DNA of 64,000 nucleotides. It comes from Crossaster papposus (taxonomy: Eukaryota; Echinodermata; Asteroidea; Velatida; Solasteridae). Position numbers and translations under genes: made by a program. The notes below the pieces were generated by a model, which was not told where the DNA came from, did no database searches, and worked only from the letters and a program-made list of their open reading frames with translations. The stretch lies in NCBI GenBank assembly GCA_037893245.1, contig JBAIAA010000021.1:558001-622000 (forward strand). Reading direction: 5' to 3'. Each line of letters opens with the position of its first letter. The first letter of the stretch is position 1. Below are positions 51,800-62,624 of the stretch, in pieces.

Positions 51800-53490
51800 T
51801 TACAGTGTATACAGTAGCCTTTGATTGGCTGATGTTTTATCGTAAGCTGGTAACCTCATCGGTCTGTGAGATTCTGGATAAACGTTAAGCGCTGAGGTGC
51901 ACTCTTAATTCGTTTTAATTAATTGTTGTCATACAACGCCAAATAAAGTCACGGACAATTCGGGGGTTGCACGATGCATTCGTATTAATTTCACCCTCGT
52001 TGATTCCATTCTCAAAACATAAATAAGAATGTCAGAGAAAAAGTCGTCTAAGGAGTCTTTGCATTATTATTATAGCTTTAAAAATGACAACACGAACTGT
52101 CAACGATATTGAATATAATGAGACTAAGAGGTAATTTTGCGTTAGCACAGCTTCTTTTGGGTGGCAAAACAACCTCCGTCGAACGTTCACCAGCCTAATT
52201 CAAGTCCCATTGAAAACAGTGTAAAATCACAATGTTCACGACCAAGTTTCATGCACACCGACATCACTGGGGTTTCTCAAACAACAATCAGATTATTGTC
52301 TTGGTCTTTATCTTTCCATTTCTTTTCAATTTTTAGTAGGTTAGCCAATTACATTTTTTAATATTTTAATTTTTTAAGGTCGTTAGGTGGGGGTGTAATT
52401 CGACAAACAAATATAATGCAAGGAAAGGAAATTGTACAGTAATTGAAGGTTTTAGATTTAGCACTCATGTTTTTAATGGACACCACGCCTCCCCCCCCCC
52501 CCCCCCCACCCCCCCCCCCCCCCCCCCCCCGCCCCCCCCCTGATTATTGTCTTGGTCTTTATCTTTCCATTTCTTTTCAATTTTTAGTAGGTTAGCCAAT
52601 TACATTTTTTTAATATTCACACTAAAAGAAACTCACCTCCCGAAAAGTGATACTTCCCGAGCCTGCAAGCAGCCATTTTACAAATGGCATCCCTCCACGT
52701 TCTAGGGCAATTAGGACCCATTTTTCAACCGTAATTTTGTCAAGTCTGCCCTCAGATTGGAGCTCAAAAACCAGGGAGTTGACCCTATGATATATTTACA
52801 CAATCCCACCATTTCTTTCACCAAACGGCATCCTTTTTTCAAAAGAAATTGTGGGGGCACATTTCATGCAAAATCTCCCTTCAATTAGGGTGGTGCACCC
52901 CTTGCAACAGTAATGGCGGATCGCTCCCTCGCCCGAGTATGTCATGAGAAAGATATTTGGCTACAGGGCCATCGCAGATGTGTGGACATCCATTCGTATT
53001 GGAATTGATGGGTTCAGCACTGTCATCAGGGATAAGCAATACATCGTTCGGTTTCCAATTACATGCTCAAGTTAGTGTCAGAGTTGGCAATAAGCTCCCT
53101 GTAAAGCTTTTCTGTCGCGTCCTTTACTTTTCTAGACCTTGAATAGTTTTCGGGCGACTAAAAAGAACTTGTTTTCTGACCACGTGACGTTGCTTTTTAT
53201 GTTGTCTTTCTCCTCCCCGAATCGATTCAAGGAGTTCCTTTTTTTTGGGTGGCAAAACAACCTCGAACGACCAAGCAACAATAATGGCGGATCGATCCCT
53301 CGCCCGCCCCATTCCGGTTATTGCACGTTTTAATATCCCTCTAGTTTTAATATCTCCCAGTTCATGACGACAACAACGCCGCCCAGATAAAAAAAGCACG
53401 CGCTCGTTAGACTATATTATTTGCTATTAATTTGTGTGTCGCCATTCCCCCATTGTGCCATGTTTATTTCCCAACCCACCTTCACCAATA
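51800..53490 (-). repeat. Long dispersed repeat, copy 2 (inverse of 22137-23220)
   Basis: The reverse complement of this stretch follows the copy at 22137-23220 block by block, with about 600 bp extra at 52190-52900. The extra part contains a poly-C run (52491-52540) and a 72-bp direct repeat (52286-52361 and 52540-52612, GATTATTGTCTTGGTCTTTA). Confidence 0.65.
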
Positions 53491-53551
53491 TGTCTCCCTG
53501 TCTGGTGGGGGGGGGGGGTGGAATTGACGGTACCAGTTTATGAGTTAGTCT

Positions 53552-53832
53552 TGCATACGCACTGTGGACCTCCGAACAATATAGGTCCACACGATGCGGG
53601 AAGAGGTTACGGTGTGGACTTGCAGACGTCCACAATCCGTTTTTCAGTTTCCGAAAAAGAGCGCTAGAGGAAAAACGGGTTAGGGTTATATATAGAAAAG
53701 ATAGAAGGGACAGCTGAGAGGCCCATAATCCAAATTTGAGGGTAAATTTGTTTTGGGGAAGCGAGAAAAATGAGTATTTAGTCAAAGTTTGTTAACTACA
53801 CGAAGACAAAGGAATGTCCACAGTGCGTATGT
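53552..53832. repeat. Small inverted-repeat segment
   Basis: GCATACGCACTGTGGAC at the left pairs with GTCCACAGTGCGTATGT at the right. No coding content. Part of it matches 33285-33325 in reverse. Confidence 0.45.
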
Positions 53833-54423
53833 AAGGTAAAGCTGGTTGTGTGCACATGACTAGATGTGCGAAGTAAAAATGACTGCATATACCTACATGT
53901 GTGCATGTAAACGTGTACGTTGATCTTTGGTTGTACACACAACCTGTAGGCCTATGTGAAACCTTTCCGATTTAAATTTAGATTCCGACTTTTTTCCAAA
54001 ATTATGCAGACGATGTTGTCTTCCTGGACGAAAAACAAACAAACCTGGAATCAACCACCTCAGTCCAGCCAGTAGCAGCAGAGAAACTGAAAGTCGACGG
54101 AGACTGAGTTTACTCATGTTAAACCACGGAGACAGACTCACATAATATAGCAAGGCTCAGAGCTGGCGTAAGAACAATACACTATCAATAGGCTCCTTAC
54201 TCTGTGCAGGACTACAGACATCATATGTTGCTGCATTCAAGGCAACGTAACATTTCATACGTTACAAAAACCCCGGAGTCGACTAACCAAGATCCCGCAG
54301 TGGTAGTGGTAGTGGTGCATTGCAGCAAATACCGACTCCTGCAAATGCAACCAAAACTATGAGATATCTATTTTGGTAAACTGTTTTGCAATCTCCACTT
54401 TGTTTTAACGTTGAAAAGGTATC
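53833..54423. other. No gene supported
   Basis: Low-interest intergenic sequence; short frames without motifs. Confidence 0.3.
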
Positions 54424-54726
54424 ATGCTATTTATTTATTTATTCTATTTTTTTACCCAGGGTGTGCCCAAACAGTTTAAAACTGGTTTTCATTGGGGCCC
54501 TGCATACATCATCAAATACAATAACAGTACATATTATACATACAAGGATATTACAGGAATTCTAAACATTAATACTAATTCTGATTTACGAGATAGGCGA
54601 AAACCCGCCAAATAAAAAAACTTTTAGGTGAAAAATAAGAAGGGGAAATTCCTATCCGGCTCCACATTACAGTGGCAACCAAGTTCTAACTCCGTAAATC
54701 AGCGCAATTGGCATAATATCTGACAC

Positions 54727-55866
54727 TCAGATGGCATGTCGGAGCCCTGATTTAAATGTGCTTAATGAGTCCAATGTTCGCAATTGTTCGGGCAGATTAT
54801 TCCAAATATTTGCACCACTCACAGCGAAACTTGTGGCGTAGCATTCTTTTTTGGCGAAAGGAACTTTCAGTGCCGTGTGGGTTGATTGCCTTGTTTCGCA
54901 AATTACTGTAAGTGGTTTGAAAATATTTGTCATGTACAAAGGAGTCATTTTGTTGATACTTTTGAAGACAAGAATAGCCTTTTTTGACTTGACTCTTTTT
55001 GAAAAAGGGGCCCAATTAAGACGAGCAAACATATCCTCTGAAGGGGTGAGGAAGGTACATTTAAGGATTATCCGCGCGGCTCTTTTGAGACATTTGTTTA
55101 ACATATTATCGTGAGATATGTACCTGCCTCCCCACACAGTACAACAATACTCTAATGTTGGCATAACTAGACTTACAAATAGTGTGTGCAAGCTGTGCTG
55201 AGGAATACAATCACGGATTCTTCTTAGTATACCTAATTTAGACACCACATTTTTTCTTACGTATTCGACATGTGGGCCCCAACTTAATGCTTCATCAATA
55301 ATTACACCCAAACATTTATAAGACTTCACATTTTCAATACGACTACCAGCAACGCATACATTTAAATTAACATTAGATATTTTCTGCCTAGTACCATTAA
55401 GCATGCATTTGGTTTTGGTGGCATTTAAAGCTAGCTTGTTCCTTCCGCACCAGTTGTAAAAACTAGTAAGACCTGTATTTAGGCTACTTTCTATTATATT
55501 AATGTTGGAGGAGCTACACGTTAATGTGGAGTCATCTGCATACATAAATAAGTTGCAGTTTGGAGCAATACAAAATGGAAGGTCACTAGTATAAACAATG
55601 AATAAAAGTGGACCTAGTATCGACCCCTGTGGAACACCAGTGTTTACGGACAGGACCTTTGATATGGTGCCGCCAATATTCACAGACTGACTACGTTCAC
55701 TTAGGTACGACTTAAACCAATTTATTACAGAGGATGACATGTTCATCCTTTCTAGTTTCTTTAGTAAGATTTCATGATCAACACAATCAAATGCTTTACT
55801 GAGGTCTATAAACACACTGCCTGTAACTTGTCCATTCTCCATGGCCGCAAAACACTTGTTTGTTAA
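54727..55866 (-). CDS. LINE ORF2, reverse transcriptase C-terminal part
   Basis: Continues from the TTAA site with TNKCFAAMENGQVTGSVFID, LSKAFDCVDHEILLKKL, TGVPQGSILGPLLFIVYTSD and the catalytic YADDS (about 55529-55545). A thumb and C-terminal region follow (YKCLGVIIDEALSWGPHVEY, MPTLEYCCTVWGG, NIWNNLPEQLRTLDSLSTF), ending in a normal stop at 54727. This segment has no internal damage. Confidence 0.8.
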   Translation of the reverse strand, partial: LTNKCFAAMENGQVTGSVFIDLSKAFDCVDHEILLKKLERMNMSSSVINWFKSYLSERSQSVNIGGTISKVLSVNTGVPQGSILGPLLFIVYTSDLPFCIAPNCNLFMYADDSTLTCSSSNINIIESSLNTGLTSFYNWCGRNKLALNATKTKCMLNGTRQKISNVNLNVCVAGSRIENVKSYKCLGVIIDEALSWGPHVEYVRKNVVSKLGILRRIRDCIPQHSLHTLFVSLVMPTLEYCCTVWGGRYISHDNMLNKCLKRAARIILKCTFLTPSEDMFARLNWAPFSKRVKSKKAILVFKSINKMTPLYMTNIFKPLTVICETRQSTHTALKVPFAKKECYATSFAVSGANIWNNLPEQLRTLDSLSTFKSGLRHAI

Positions 55867-56475
55867 AGATGGACTACAACGGAATAATGATAAAGGCTGT
55901 GTTGCTGTTTTTTGTTCGAGAAATGTATAATGATTACTAATATATCATTAGTATTCAATAAATCTTGTTCCTTCATGCAAAAAAACAACAAAATTGATCG
56001 GCGTTCTACGACCCAGAAAAACTCAGTTTCAGCAAAAGCCCTTAACTCATGAATAATTCATACTTTGTGTGTGACGTACTACCCATGAAAACGCATACAT
56101 ATGGTGGCCCTGAAGGGACTCCGCAGATCGCGAATATTGACGTCAAATGTGACGTCAATATTCGCGATCTGCGGAGTCCCTTCAGGGCCACCATGTATGC
56201 GTTTTCATGGGTAGTACGTCATCACTTTTCGCTGGTTTACAAGTCCGCTGGTACTATATCGTGGATTTCATTGTGGTTTTCAGTGGATCTTTGCCGGGAA
56301 CCAGTACAGGGCGGGAAATTTCAAAATCGAAGAATCGAGGTCTAATTTGTTTGGTCAAATTGCAACAAAATTATTTAGAGAAAAACATGACCGTAACAAT
56401 AAAGTGTTACCTGAACACAACATAAACAAGGTCCGATAATAAATTTAATGTGTGAGTTTTCGTTGTAGTCCATCT
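55867..56475. mobile_element. 609-bp TTAA element inserted in the LINE reverse transcriptase
   Basis: Ends AGATGGACTACAACG / CGTTGTAGTCCATCT, flanked by TTAA on both sides (55863-55866, 56476-56479). Removing it with one TTAA rejoins the RT reading frame without a gap. No transposase is present; piggyBac or Kolobok mobilisation is suggested by TTAA. It carries a strong palindrome in its middle. Confidence 0.88.
56072..56221. repeat. 150-bp near-perfect palindrome with TGACGTCA at the centre
   Basis: Arms 56072-56145 and 56150-56221 (74 and 72 bp) differ by only a 2-base indel, spacer AATG. The arms begin TGACGTACTACCCATG and both end at the centre in TGACGTCA, the consensus CRE. Confidence 0.9.
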
Positions 56476-57020
56476 TTAAGTCATGTAGGGTGCTTTCAGT
56501 TGAGTGCAGGGGTTTAAATCCCGACTGGCAACTAGGAATCAGATTGTTTTCATCAAGATATCTATATACCGATGAGTGCACCCATCTTTCTAAAATCTTA
56601 GAGATAATTGGCAGTATAGAAATTGGACGATAGTTACCTGTACTACATTTATCTCCTCCCTTGTGAATTGGTGTTACTAAAGCATGTTTCCAATTTTTAG
56701 GGTATCGCTCACATCTTATAGACAGGTTAACAATATTAGTTAAAGATTTAATGATATAAGGTGAAGCAATTTTAATCATTTTAACACTAATTCCATCCGG
56801 ACCTGTTGCTTTCCCAACCGACATGGATGATATTTGCTTTCGAACAAACTCTTCTGTAATGTTAGGTACTACGCAATCTTCATCAACAGAATCAAATATA
56901 GAGGCGTCAGTATTGTCATCTATTTCAAGTTCACGCAAAGGGTAATTTCCAGCAGTACGCTTGCCGATTGTTGAAAAGTGTTCATTTAATGTATCAGCAA
57001 TGTCGGCGATATTGTCAATA
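56476..57020 (-). CDS. LINE ORF2, reverse transcriptase N-terminal part
   Basis: Resumes beyond the insertion with NIADIADTLNEHFSTIGKRT, then GKATGPDGISVKMIKIASPY, WKHALVTPIHKGGDKCSTGN, YRPISILPIISKILERWVHS and CQSGFKPLHSTESTLHDL. The TTAA insertion (55867-56475) interrupts immediately after HDL. Confidence 0.75.
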
Positions 57021-58044
57021 TTTTCCCCATTTCATATCGATACCATTGGGGAACTAAGCCTGCGAGAGTTTCCTTCACGAAAATCACAATGGAGAAACTA
57101 TCGAAAAAGTCGGGTTTTTTTGCATCTATCGTCATTGTAAGAATACTTTTCAATATATTTCTTAGTTCTGTTAGCATAACGAAGCTAAGATACTCTACTT
57201 TCAGAAAATATTAAATATAATGAAATCTTTAATCATTAAGGCTCGCTGATTTCATGATAAAAGTCACATTTTCCGTAAAAATCGGTCTCATTTCCTGTGT
57301 AAAGTCCTTTTTTGTACAGTAACTCCCGACTTCAACTCGTCATAAAAATAAATAGCGCCACCGCACGTCTTAATTCTAAAGAGTGAATCTTCAGCAAGCC
57401 TTTGCCGAACTAACAATGTAACAATCATTTTGATTGGTTTAGGATAACACTCGCGGATCTTTCTTTAAACAAAAACTATCCATTCAAACCTAGCGTTTCT
57501 CGAGAGCCTGACCTGCTTGGCTAGTCTTTTCGCATGCGCAATTTAGTACACGCTTCCGTAGGCGCGCGAACGTACGTACACACACGTACACATCGTAAAC
57601 AGGATGTAAGAGTTGTTAAGACTGCTAGGAGACTACATCAATCGGCGGGAGAAGTGAAAGGTTGGAACGTTCGTCTCGATCGCTGTATATTTTGGGCCAA
57701 ATTGTGAGTAAGTCCTTCTGATTTTTGTTACAATTTTGTAATCATATTGTAGTTTAAGTTATATACAACAAAAGTATGTAATTTGTGTTAGCCAATTTCA
57801 CCGTATAATCAATAGTTTGAGGAAAGAAAATTACCACGTGAAAAAGGCAAGTACGTGCGTGTACACTGATGAATGGCTTATTCCATTTCCAATCAGAAGG
57901 GGGTAAACACGATACTTCACCCATTTTGCTCGATCGTGTTGGCAGCTCAGTGTATTCATTATCGTTTGTCACCAGAGTTAAAATTTAAATACAAGTTCTG
58001 TTTGTTAATTATTTTAACATTGTCATTTTTTTTCTCGGTCATAG

Positions 58045-58102
58045 AAATGAAGCTTCGTGAGAAGGCCAGCATCAACTACCGTCAACTCCATCATAATACA
58101 AT
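58045..58102 (+). CDS. Candidate first coding exon inside the 57021-59195 insertion
   Basis: Acceptor TTTTCTCGGTCATAG, ATG 58047, MKLREKASINYRQLHHNT, then GTAAAT as donor (58103). If the donor is not used, TAA follows at 58104. An upstream non-coding exon candidate ends at CCAAATT|GTGAGT (57703). It looks like a captured gene start. No downstream exons seen. Confidence 0.3.
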
Positions 58103-58129
58103 GTAAATGCATCTTTTGCTTTTACTTTT

Positions 58130-58908
58130 TATTGTACATGTATCTGTAATTCTGTATTGTAAAATATACAAAACGAATGACCCGCAAGATTTTGCCATAG
58201 AACAGGAATTCATGGTTAGTGAATCCAGTGTGGTTTAAACCGTGAATGATGAACAGCAACTCAGAAAAAAAAGTCAAAGTAAAAAACAGTATTTTAAAAC
58301 TTGTATAAGTGATGTACAATCTATAATGTTAATCAGTGTGCTCTAAAACTTTTTACAATGTGTCAGCTTGCCATATCATGTAGATACATTTTTTTATATG
58401 GAAATATCAAATAATAGTTTGTATAACTTTTTTATAACAGGTTAAACTTTATAAACAGTGTGTGCTAACTTCAGACAAATTTTATAATACAATGTATAAT
58501 TGCAAATTTTGCTTTGGGACATGAGCATAATTTGACACCGACAAATTACATTTCATTGTATCTGTAATTCTGTATTGTAAAATTTACAAAAAGAACGACT
58601 GGCAAGATTTAACCATAGTTCGGGAATTCATGGTTAGTGAATCCAGTGTGGTTTAAAGTGCTAATGATGGACAGCAACTCAGAAAAAAAGTAAAAGTAAA
58701 GTACAATCTATGATGTACAATCTATAAAGTAAATCAGTGTGCTCTAAAACTTTTTACAAATTGTCAGCTTGCCATATCATGTAGAAATATTTTTTTACAT
58801 GGAAATATTAAACAATAGTTTGTATAACTTTTGTTATTACGGGTTTATAAACAGTGTGTGCTAACGTCAGACAAATGGGCTGCTTTAATACATAATGTAG
58901 TTGTAGAC
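58130..58908 (+). repeat. Tandem duplication of a ~400-bp unit
   Basis: 58130-58500 and 58552-58908 align along their length (TGTATCTGTAATTCTGTATT, GAATTCATGGTTAGTGAATC, AGCTTGCCATATCATGTAGA, AAACAGTGTGTGCTAAC), with about 10% differences and small indels. Confidence 0.8.
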
Positions 58909-59210
58909 TAATGCATTTTGTTGTTTTTCATATGCACAACTCTTATGTTATAGTATTTAGATTATTTTTTCGGTAACTCTGCATGTTGTTTTTCCTTTTA
59001 TAATAAAGTACACAGTTGTGATTTATTAATACAAGAAATTGAATCAGTTTGAAGTATTTTCTGGTTGGTCTTTTGTTAATCTATAATTGTGCATTTTCCC
59101 AGATCAAGTTATGGATAAACAGTTCACCAAGTAAACATCTCCCAAAGCTTTTAAAATGATGCAACACAAATACCATTTAATTCGGATTATTACCCATTGT
59201 CAATAATGGA

Positions 59211-60051
59211 CTAGTCCAACCAGTGCAAATTGCGCTCCACAGAGTCAGGGGATTCCAAGGTCGTTTGTGTGAGTACACTAAAGCCGTGCGTTTCTGTGGG
59301 GTCTATTTGGCCCAAAAGGTTTCCATATGGGGAAGTAATCGAATTTGGTACAGTTTTTGGTTTCTTAGGGAGTACCTCCTTCAGAGTTTTCCACAGCATA
59401 GAAGAGTTGCTTTTATTTTCTTCTATGGCGGTCGGCGGATGTGTAATAATTATTGATTTTATTAGTAACATTGTTCCGCAGGTTTTTGTATGAATCCCAA
59501 TGAATTTGTAAGCCTGTGTGCTTTGCAATTTTGTGTACACGATCGCGCTGCCGCATAAGTTTAAGAATTTCGCTATCGAGCCACGGTACTGAGGCACCCC
59601 GAATGCGTTTGGTTTTGACTGGCGCATGGAGGTTAATAATACTCATAAATATGGAGTACCATATAGACCATGCATTATCCACATCATAACAATCAAAAAC
59701 ATCTTGCCATGGTGCATTACGGAGATCGTCCGTAAATGCATCACTGTCTATATTTTTTAGACATCGAAAATTTATTGAACGACCTTTCATTTTTGGTGTT
59801 TTCCAACTGTGTAGCCCATAAACAAGATAATGATCACTGATTAGGACTGGTAAAACACCACAGTCCTTTATGAGCTCTGGGTGGGAACTAAAAATGAGAT
59901 CGATGGTAGTTTTAGTAGATTCAGTGACACGTGTTGGGTCATGTATGAGTTGCGCCATTTGGAACAAACTAAAGCAAGAAATAATTGGATTTGATTGCAT
60001 ACTATCGTATTCCTCTGAAACATCACAATTAAAGTCCCCAGTTGTAATAAT
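59211..60051 (-). CDS. LINE ORF2, endonuclease C-terminal part and linker
   Basis: In frame after the stop: TTGDFNCDVSEEYD, LIHDPTRVTESTKTTIDLIF and VLISDHYLVYGLHSW (the SDH active-site motif), then the linker VPWLDSEILKLMRQRDRVHK and YKNLRNNVTNKINNYY. A frame change near 59420 leads to MLWKTLKEVLPKKPKTVPNS and the end at WLD, where the 57021-59195 insertion interrupts. Confidence 0.7.
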
Positions 60052-60555
60052 TTATTTACATTCACACGAGGCCTTATTAAGGATATCACTCAGTTTTCCC
60101 ATAAATTCGACAGAGCTTGAAGGAGGCCTATAAATAGAACTGATAAGCACAGGCTGTCTTTGTTTGCACTTAATTTCAACCCATATACACTCGACATCAT
60201 ATATTTCGAGATCTTCACGACGAGAGAACATTAGGGTATCTCGAATGTAAATTGCAACACCGCCACCATGTCGGTTCCTGTCTTTTCTGACAATAGAATA
60301 ATTTGGTAGAGTTATTTCGTCATCAGAGATTGAGGCGTCGCAAAAAGTTTCGTTTAGACAGATGATGTCGAATGGATTTTTAGACATTACAATCTTAAAA
60401 TGGTCAAATTTGTTTATGAGGCTTCTTACATTAAGATGGGCGAATGAGAAACCCTCGGAACTTTGATTGCAGATAATACCATCTGTTATGTCTATTTTAG
60501 AACCTTGCCTTGTGGGTTGAGCAGCTCCCTGACCATTTTCAGATGTTGGTTCCAC
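60052..60555 (-). CDS. LINE ORF2, APE endonuclease N-terminal part
   Basis: ATG 60555 lies 20 bp after the ORF1 stop. Contains FAHLNVRSLINKFDHFKIVM, FDIICLNETFCDASISDDEI (the N and E of the active site), RHGGGVAIYIRDTL and SSIYRPPSSS. A TAA at about 60052 cuts the frame just before the GDFN motif, which reads on in the same frame. Confidence 0.75.
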   Translation of the reverse strand: MEPTSENGQGAAQPTRQGSKIDITDGIICNQSSEGFSFAHLNVRSLINKFDHFKIVMSKNPFDIICLNETFCDASISDDEITLPNYSIVRKDRNRHGGGVAIYIRDTLMFSRREDLEIYDVECIWVEIKCKQRQPVLISSIYRPPSSSVEFMGKLSDILNKASCECK

Positions 60556-60574
60556 TCCTGGCCTCGATAATGTG

Positions 60575-61270
60575 TCAGGGGTGCTCTGGTCTGGGATACG
60601 GCTGCCGTCGTTGATTGAGGTTGATTTGGTGCCGTTTCTGATGGGGATGCGGGTAATACTGGTTGGCCATTAGAAAACCCGTCGGAACATCACGGGTCGC
60701 TATAGTCCGCTTCGTCAGGACATCAGAGTACAAACTCTGACCGAACGGGGTTTTCTGATGTGGAATGCGACTATCAAAGGTCTTTGGTGGTCCTTTAATG
60801 TGTTGGATAATGTTCGTGGCAAGTAGGCGCACTCCTGCTGAGTCGAGGTGCACACCGTCCGACACAAGGTGGTTTGAGTTTATGTTACCGTTGTCAATGA
60901 AGCCCCAGTTATTTCGCTTTGCTATGGACTTGAGCAGATTATTAGAATCATCTACTCTCTTGCACTGTGGCACCGTTTGGTTTTTACGGTGTATGATCGA
61001 AGATATTGTCACTGATCTTGGTTGTAGTGACTCGCCGAGGGAGGTGATCTGAGCGGCAATAGTCTCCGGGTTGTCGGATGTGTTGTTGGTCCCAACATGG
61101 AGAATTACCCGAGATACGTCGTGCTTGGTCGAGAGCTGTATGGCGTGGGGAGCAAGATCTTGGATTTTTGCTCCACGCATGGTGTGGCACATCACTTTCT
61201 TTTGCCTGCTCAATCTCCTGGGCTGAAGCCGTTTTATCATCGAGTCACCGATTAGAAGCACATCTGCACA
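60575..61270 (-). CDS. LINE ORF1 esterase (SGNH hydrolase) domain
   Basis: Reads ADVLLIGDSMIKRLQPRRL, ILHVGTNNTSDNPE, SVTISSIIHRKNQTV and VSDGVHLDSAGVRLLATNII. The four SGNH landmarks are visible: Ser in GDS, a Gly in the AKIQDL/TMRG region, Asn in GTNN and the Asp-X-X-His of DGVH. CR1-type ORF1 proteins are known to carry such esterases. A proline/basic tail (KTFDSRIPHQKTPFGQSLYS) follows to the stop at 60575. The catalytic residues look intact, but the domain is frameshifted from the N-terminal part. Confidence 0.75.
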   Translation of the reverse strand, partial: CADVLLIGDSMIKRLQPRRLSRQKKVMCHTMRGAKIQDLAPHAIQLSTKHDVSRVILHVGTNNTSDNPETIAAQITSLGESLQPRSVTISSIIHRKNQTVPQCKRVDDSNNLLKSIAKRNNWGFIDNGNINSNHLVSDGVHLDSAGVRLLATNIIQHIKGPPKTFDSRIPHQKTPFGQSLYSDVLTKRTIATRDVPTGFLMANQYYPHPHQKRHQINLNQRRQPYPRPEHP

Positions 61271-62066
61271 GTGGATGGTGTTCCGTTGGTGTGGATGCTG
61301 ATTGTTTTACTTTAGGTGCCGGTTTGTCCTTTGCAGTGGTCAGCTTCTTGTGCTTTTTCCGGTATTGATTCAGCTGCTCGTCAAATTCTAAGGACATTTT
61401 AGTTTTTGAGAGATGGGGCAAATGGTTTGGGGTTGGGGAGGATCCCTGCTCCTCGGTGTCAGGCTGGCCGTTTAGCTGCAAGACTTCGAAGTACGTGTCG
61501 ATCACCAACTCGGCCTCGGTCCGGGAATCACCGGTGCTGGAGTCGGTGATGACGGAATCCTCTGTCGCCAATGCAGCGAAGCGGTTGCTTGTCGGTACCA
61601 GAACCGCTGGGCCGACATCCAATGTACAGTGGCTCGCTGGACTGAGATCCGCTGTACAGTGGCTCGCTGGACTGGCAAGACTTGTGGGCGTCCATGGGTG
61701 GTTCCGGCTCAGAGCACTCGGCGGGCGTTCTGAATTATCATGGGCTTCACGAAAAAAAGGACTCATCAGCATATCAATGGTAGAATGGAGAGCGTCACAT
61801 TCCTTCTTCAGGTGGTCTATTGTTTCCCTTTGGAAACAAGAAGATCGAGAAATCTGGCCAGATAGTGTTGCAAATTGGTCTGAAAATTTCTGATCAAGTA
61901 ATTTTATGTCATTTTGGACCTGTATGATGGCTTGATAAATGACCTGTGGGGTGGGTTCGGGGACTTGATCAGGGGTTGTGACACCTGTTAAGTCCCGATC
62001 TGTAGTATGCCTTGTTTGCTTGTAATATCTATTCCTGACAACTAAGGGCGTTGTTGCTCTAAGGTC
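61245..62066 (-). CDS. LINE ORF1, N-terminal part
   Basis: The frame is open from about 62066 down to 61245 with no clear initiating ATG at its start. It reads TTPLVVRNRYYKQTRHTTDR, a heptad-like stretch QVQNDIKLLDQKFSDQFATL and ETIDHLKKECDALHSTIDML (possible coiled coil), then a low-complexity linker with NRFAALATEDS and a lysine-rich EFDEQLNQYRKKHKKLTTAK. It loses frame at about 61270, where the esterase domain begins in the next frame. Confidence 0.55.
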   Translation of the reverse strand, partial: DLRATTPLVVRNRYYKQTRHTTDRDLTGVTTPDQVPEPTPQVIYQAIIQVQNDIKLLDQKFSDQFATLSGQISRSSCFQRETIDHLKKECDALHSTIDMLMSPFFREAHDNSERPPSALSRNHPWTPTSLASPASHCTADLSPASHCTLDVGPAVLVPTSNRFAALATEDSVITDSSTGDSRTEAELVIDTYFEVLQLNGQPDTEEQGSSPTPNHLPHLSKTKMSLEFDEQLNQYRKKHKKLTTAKDKPAPKVKQSASTPTEHHPLCRCASNR

Positions 62067-62381
62067 AATTTAGGACCACGCTCACCAGGAGCCAATTTCA
62101 TGAAGCTGCACAAAAAAATGGTTTGTAACCCTGTTTTTGCCAAGGAAGAATTGATATTAAGCAAACACTTTGTGCCTAACAGCTCCATAAAATTAGCCCC
62201 AGTTCAGGGATGGTCTCTTCAAGTTGTAAACGCAGTTGTTCGTTGAAAACACCTGTGATTAAAGTTGTCTCATTGTCTTTAATACTGAAACAAAAATTAT
62301 AAACCAAAAGCGTAACCGCAGCAAACCCATTGTTATGTATCCAAAATATATTAGTGTGAAAGCCACTGTGTACTTTATCAA
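62067..62381. other. No gene seen
   Basis: Sequence beyond the readable 5' end of the LINE; perhaps its 5' UTR in part. Confidence 0.25.
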
Positions 62382-62487
62382 CATATTAAAATATAGGGCT
62401 GTTCTTGTTCGAATAATGTAGTATTCGGTTATTTGAAAAAGCACGTGAGCAAATATTCGAAACTCGCCGCTCCAGTTTTACAAAGAC
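62382..62487 (+). repeat. Direct repeat, copy 1 (copy 2 at 63557-63661)
   Basis: ACATATTAAAATATAGGGCT and CTCCAGTTTTACAAAG bound a ~105-bp unit found again 1.17 kb downstream. TAGGGCTGT...TTCGAATA here and CGAATAAA...ACAACCCTG-type words near 63120-63144 hint at hAT-like ends, without a matching 8-bp duplication. Confidence 0.6.
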
Positions 62488-62624
62488 GAATATTAATGGT
62501 TGTTGTGTTTTGTAGTAAATGTACAGTACTCGTGTATAACTGCAAACGTCAGGGGACTTTACCCAGCTCAAAGGTAGGATACACCATTAGTAATTTATTG
62601 AAATATCGTAAATGAGTGGATATT

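Larger units (their letters stand above)
57021..59195. mobile_element. 2.2-kb insertion in the LINE with 10-bp target duplication
   Basis: ATTGTCAATA occurs at 57011-57020 and 59196-59205, the two broken ends of the LINE linker. The inserted DNA has no obvious terminal inverted repeats. Its minus strand would end in a short AAAA, so retroposition is possible; a Mutator-type insertion is another option. It contains exon-like sequence (57590-57703, 58045-58102) and a tandem duplication. Confidence 0.65.
54424..62066 (-). mobile_element. Near full-length CR1-like LINE with two later insertions
   Basis: On the minus strand: ORF1 (open from about 62066), ORF2 with endonuclease and reverse transcriptase, and a short 3' UTR ending CCCTGGGTAAAAAAATAGAA and an AATAAATA tail near 54424-54450. 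The ORF1 esterase, APE endonuclease and CR1-type RT order place it in the CR1 group. It is disabled by a frameshift in ORF1, a stop in the endonuclease, and insertions at 55867-56475 and 57021-59195. A separate fragment lies at 32404-33003. Confidence 0.82.
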
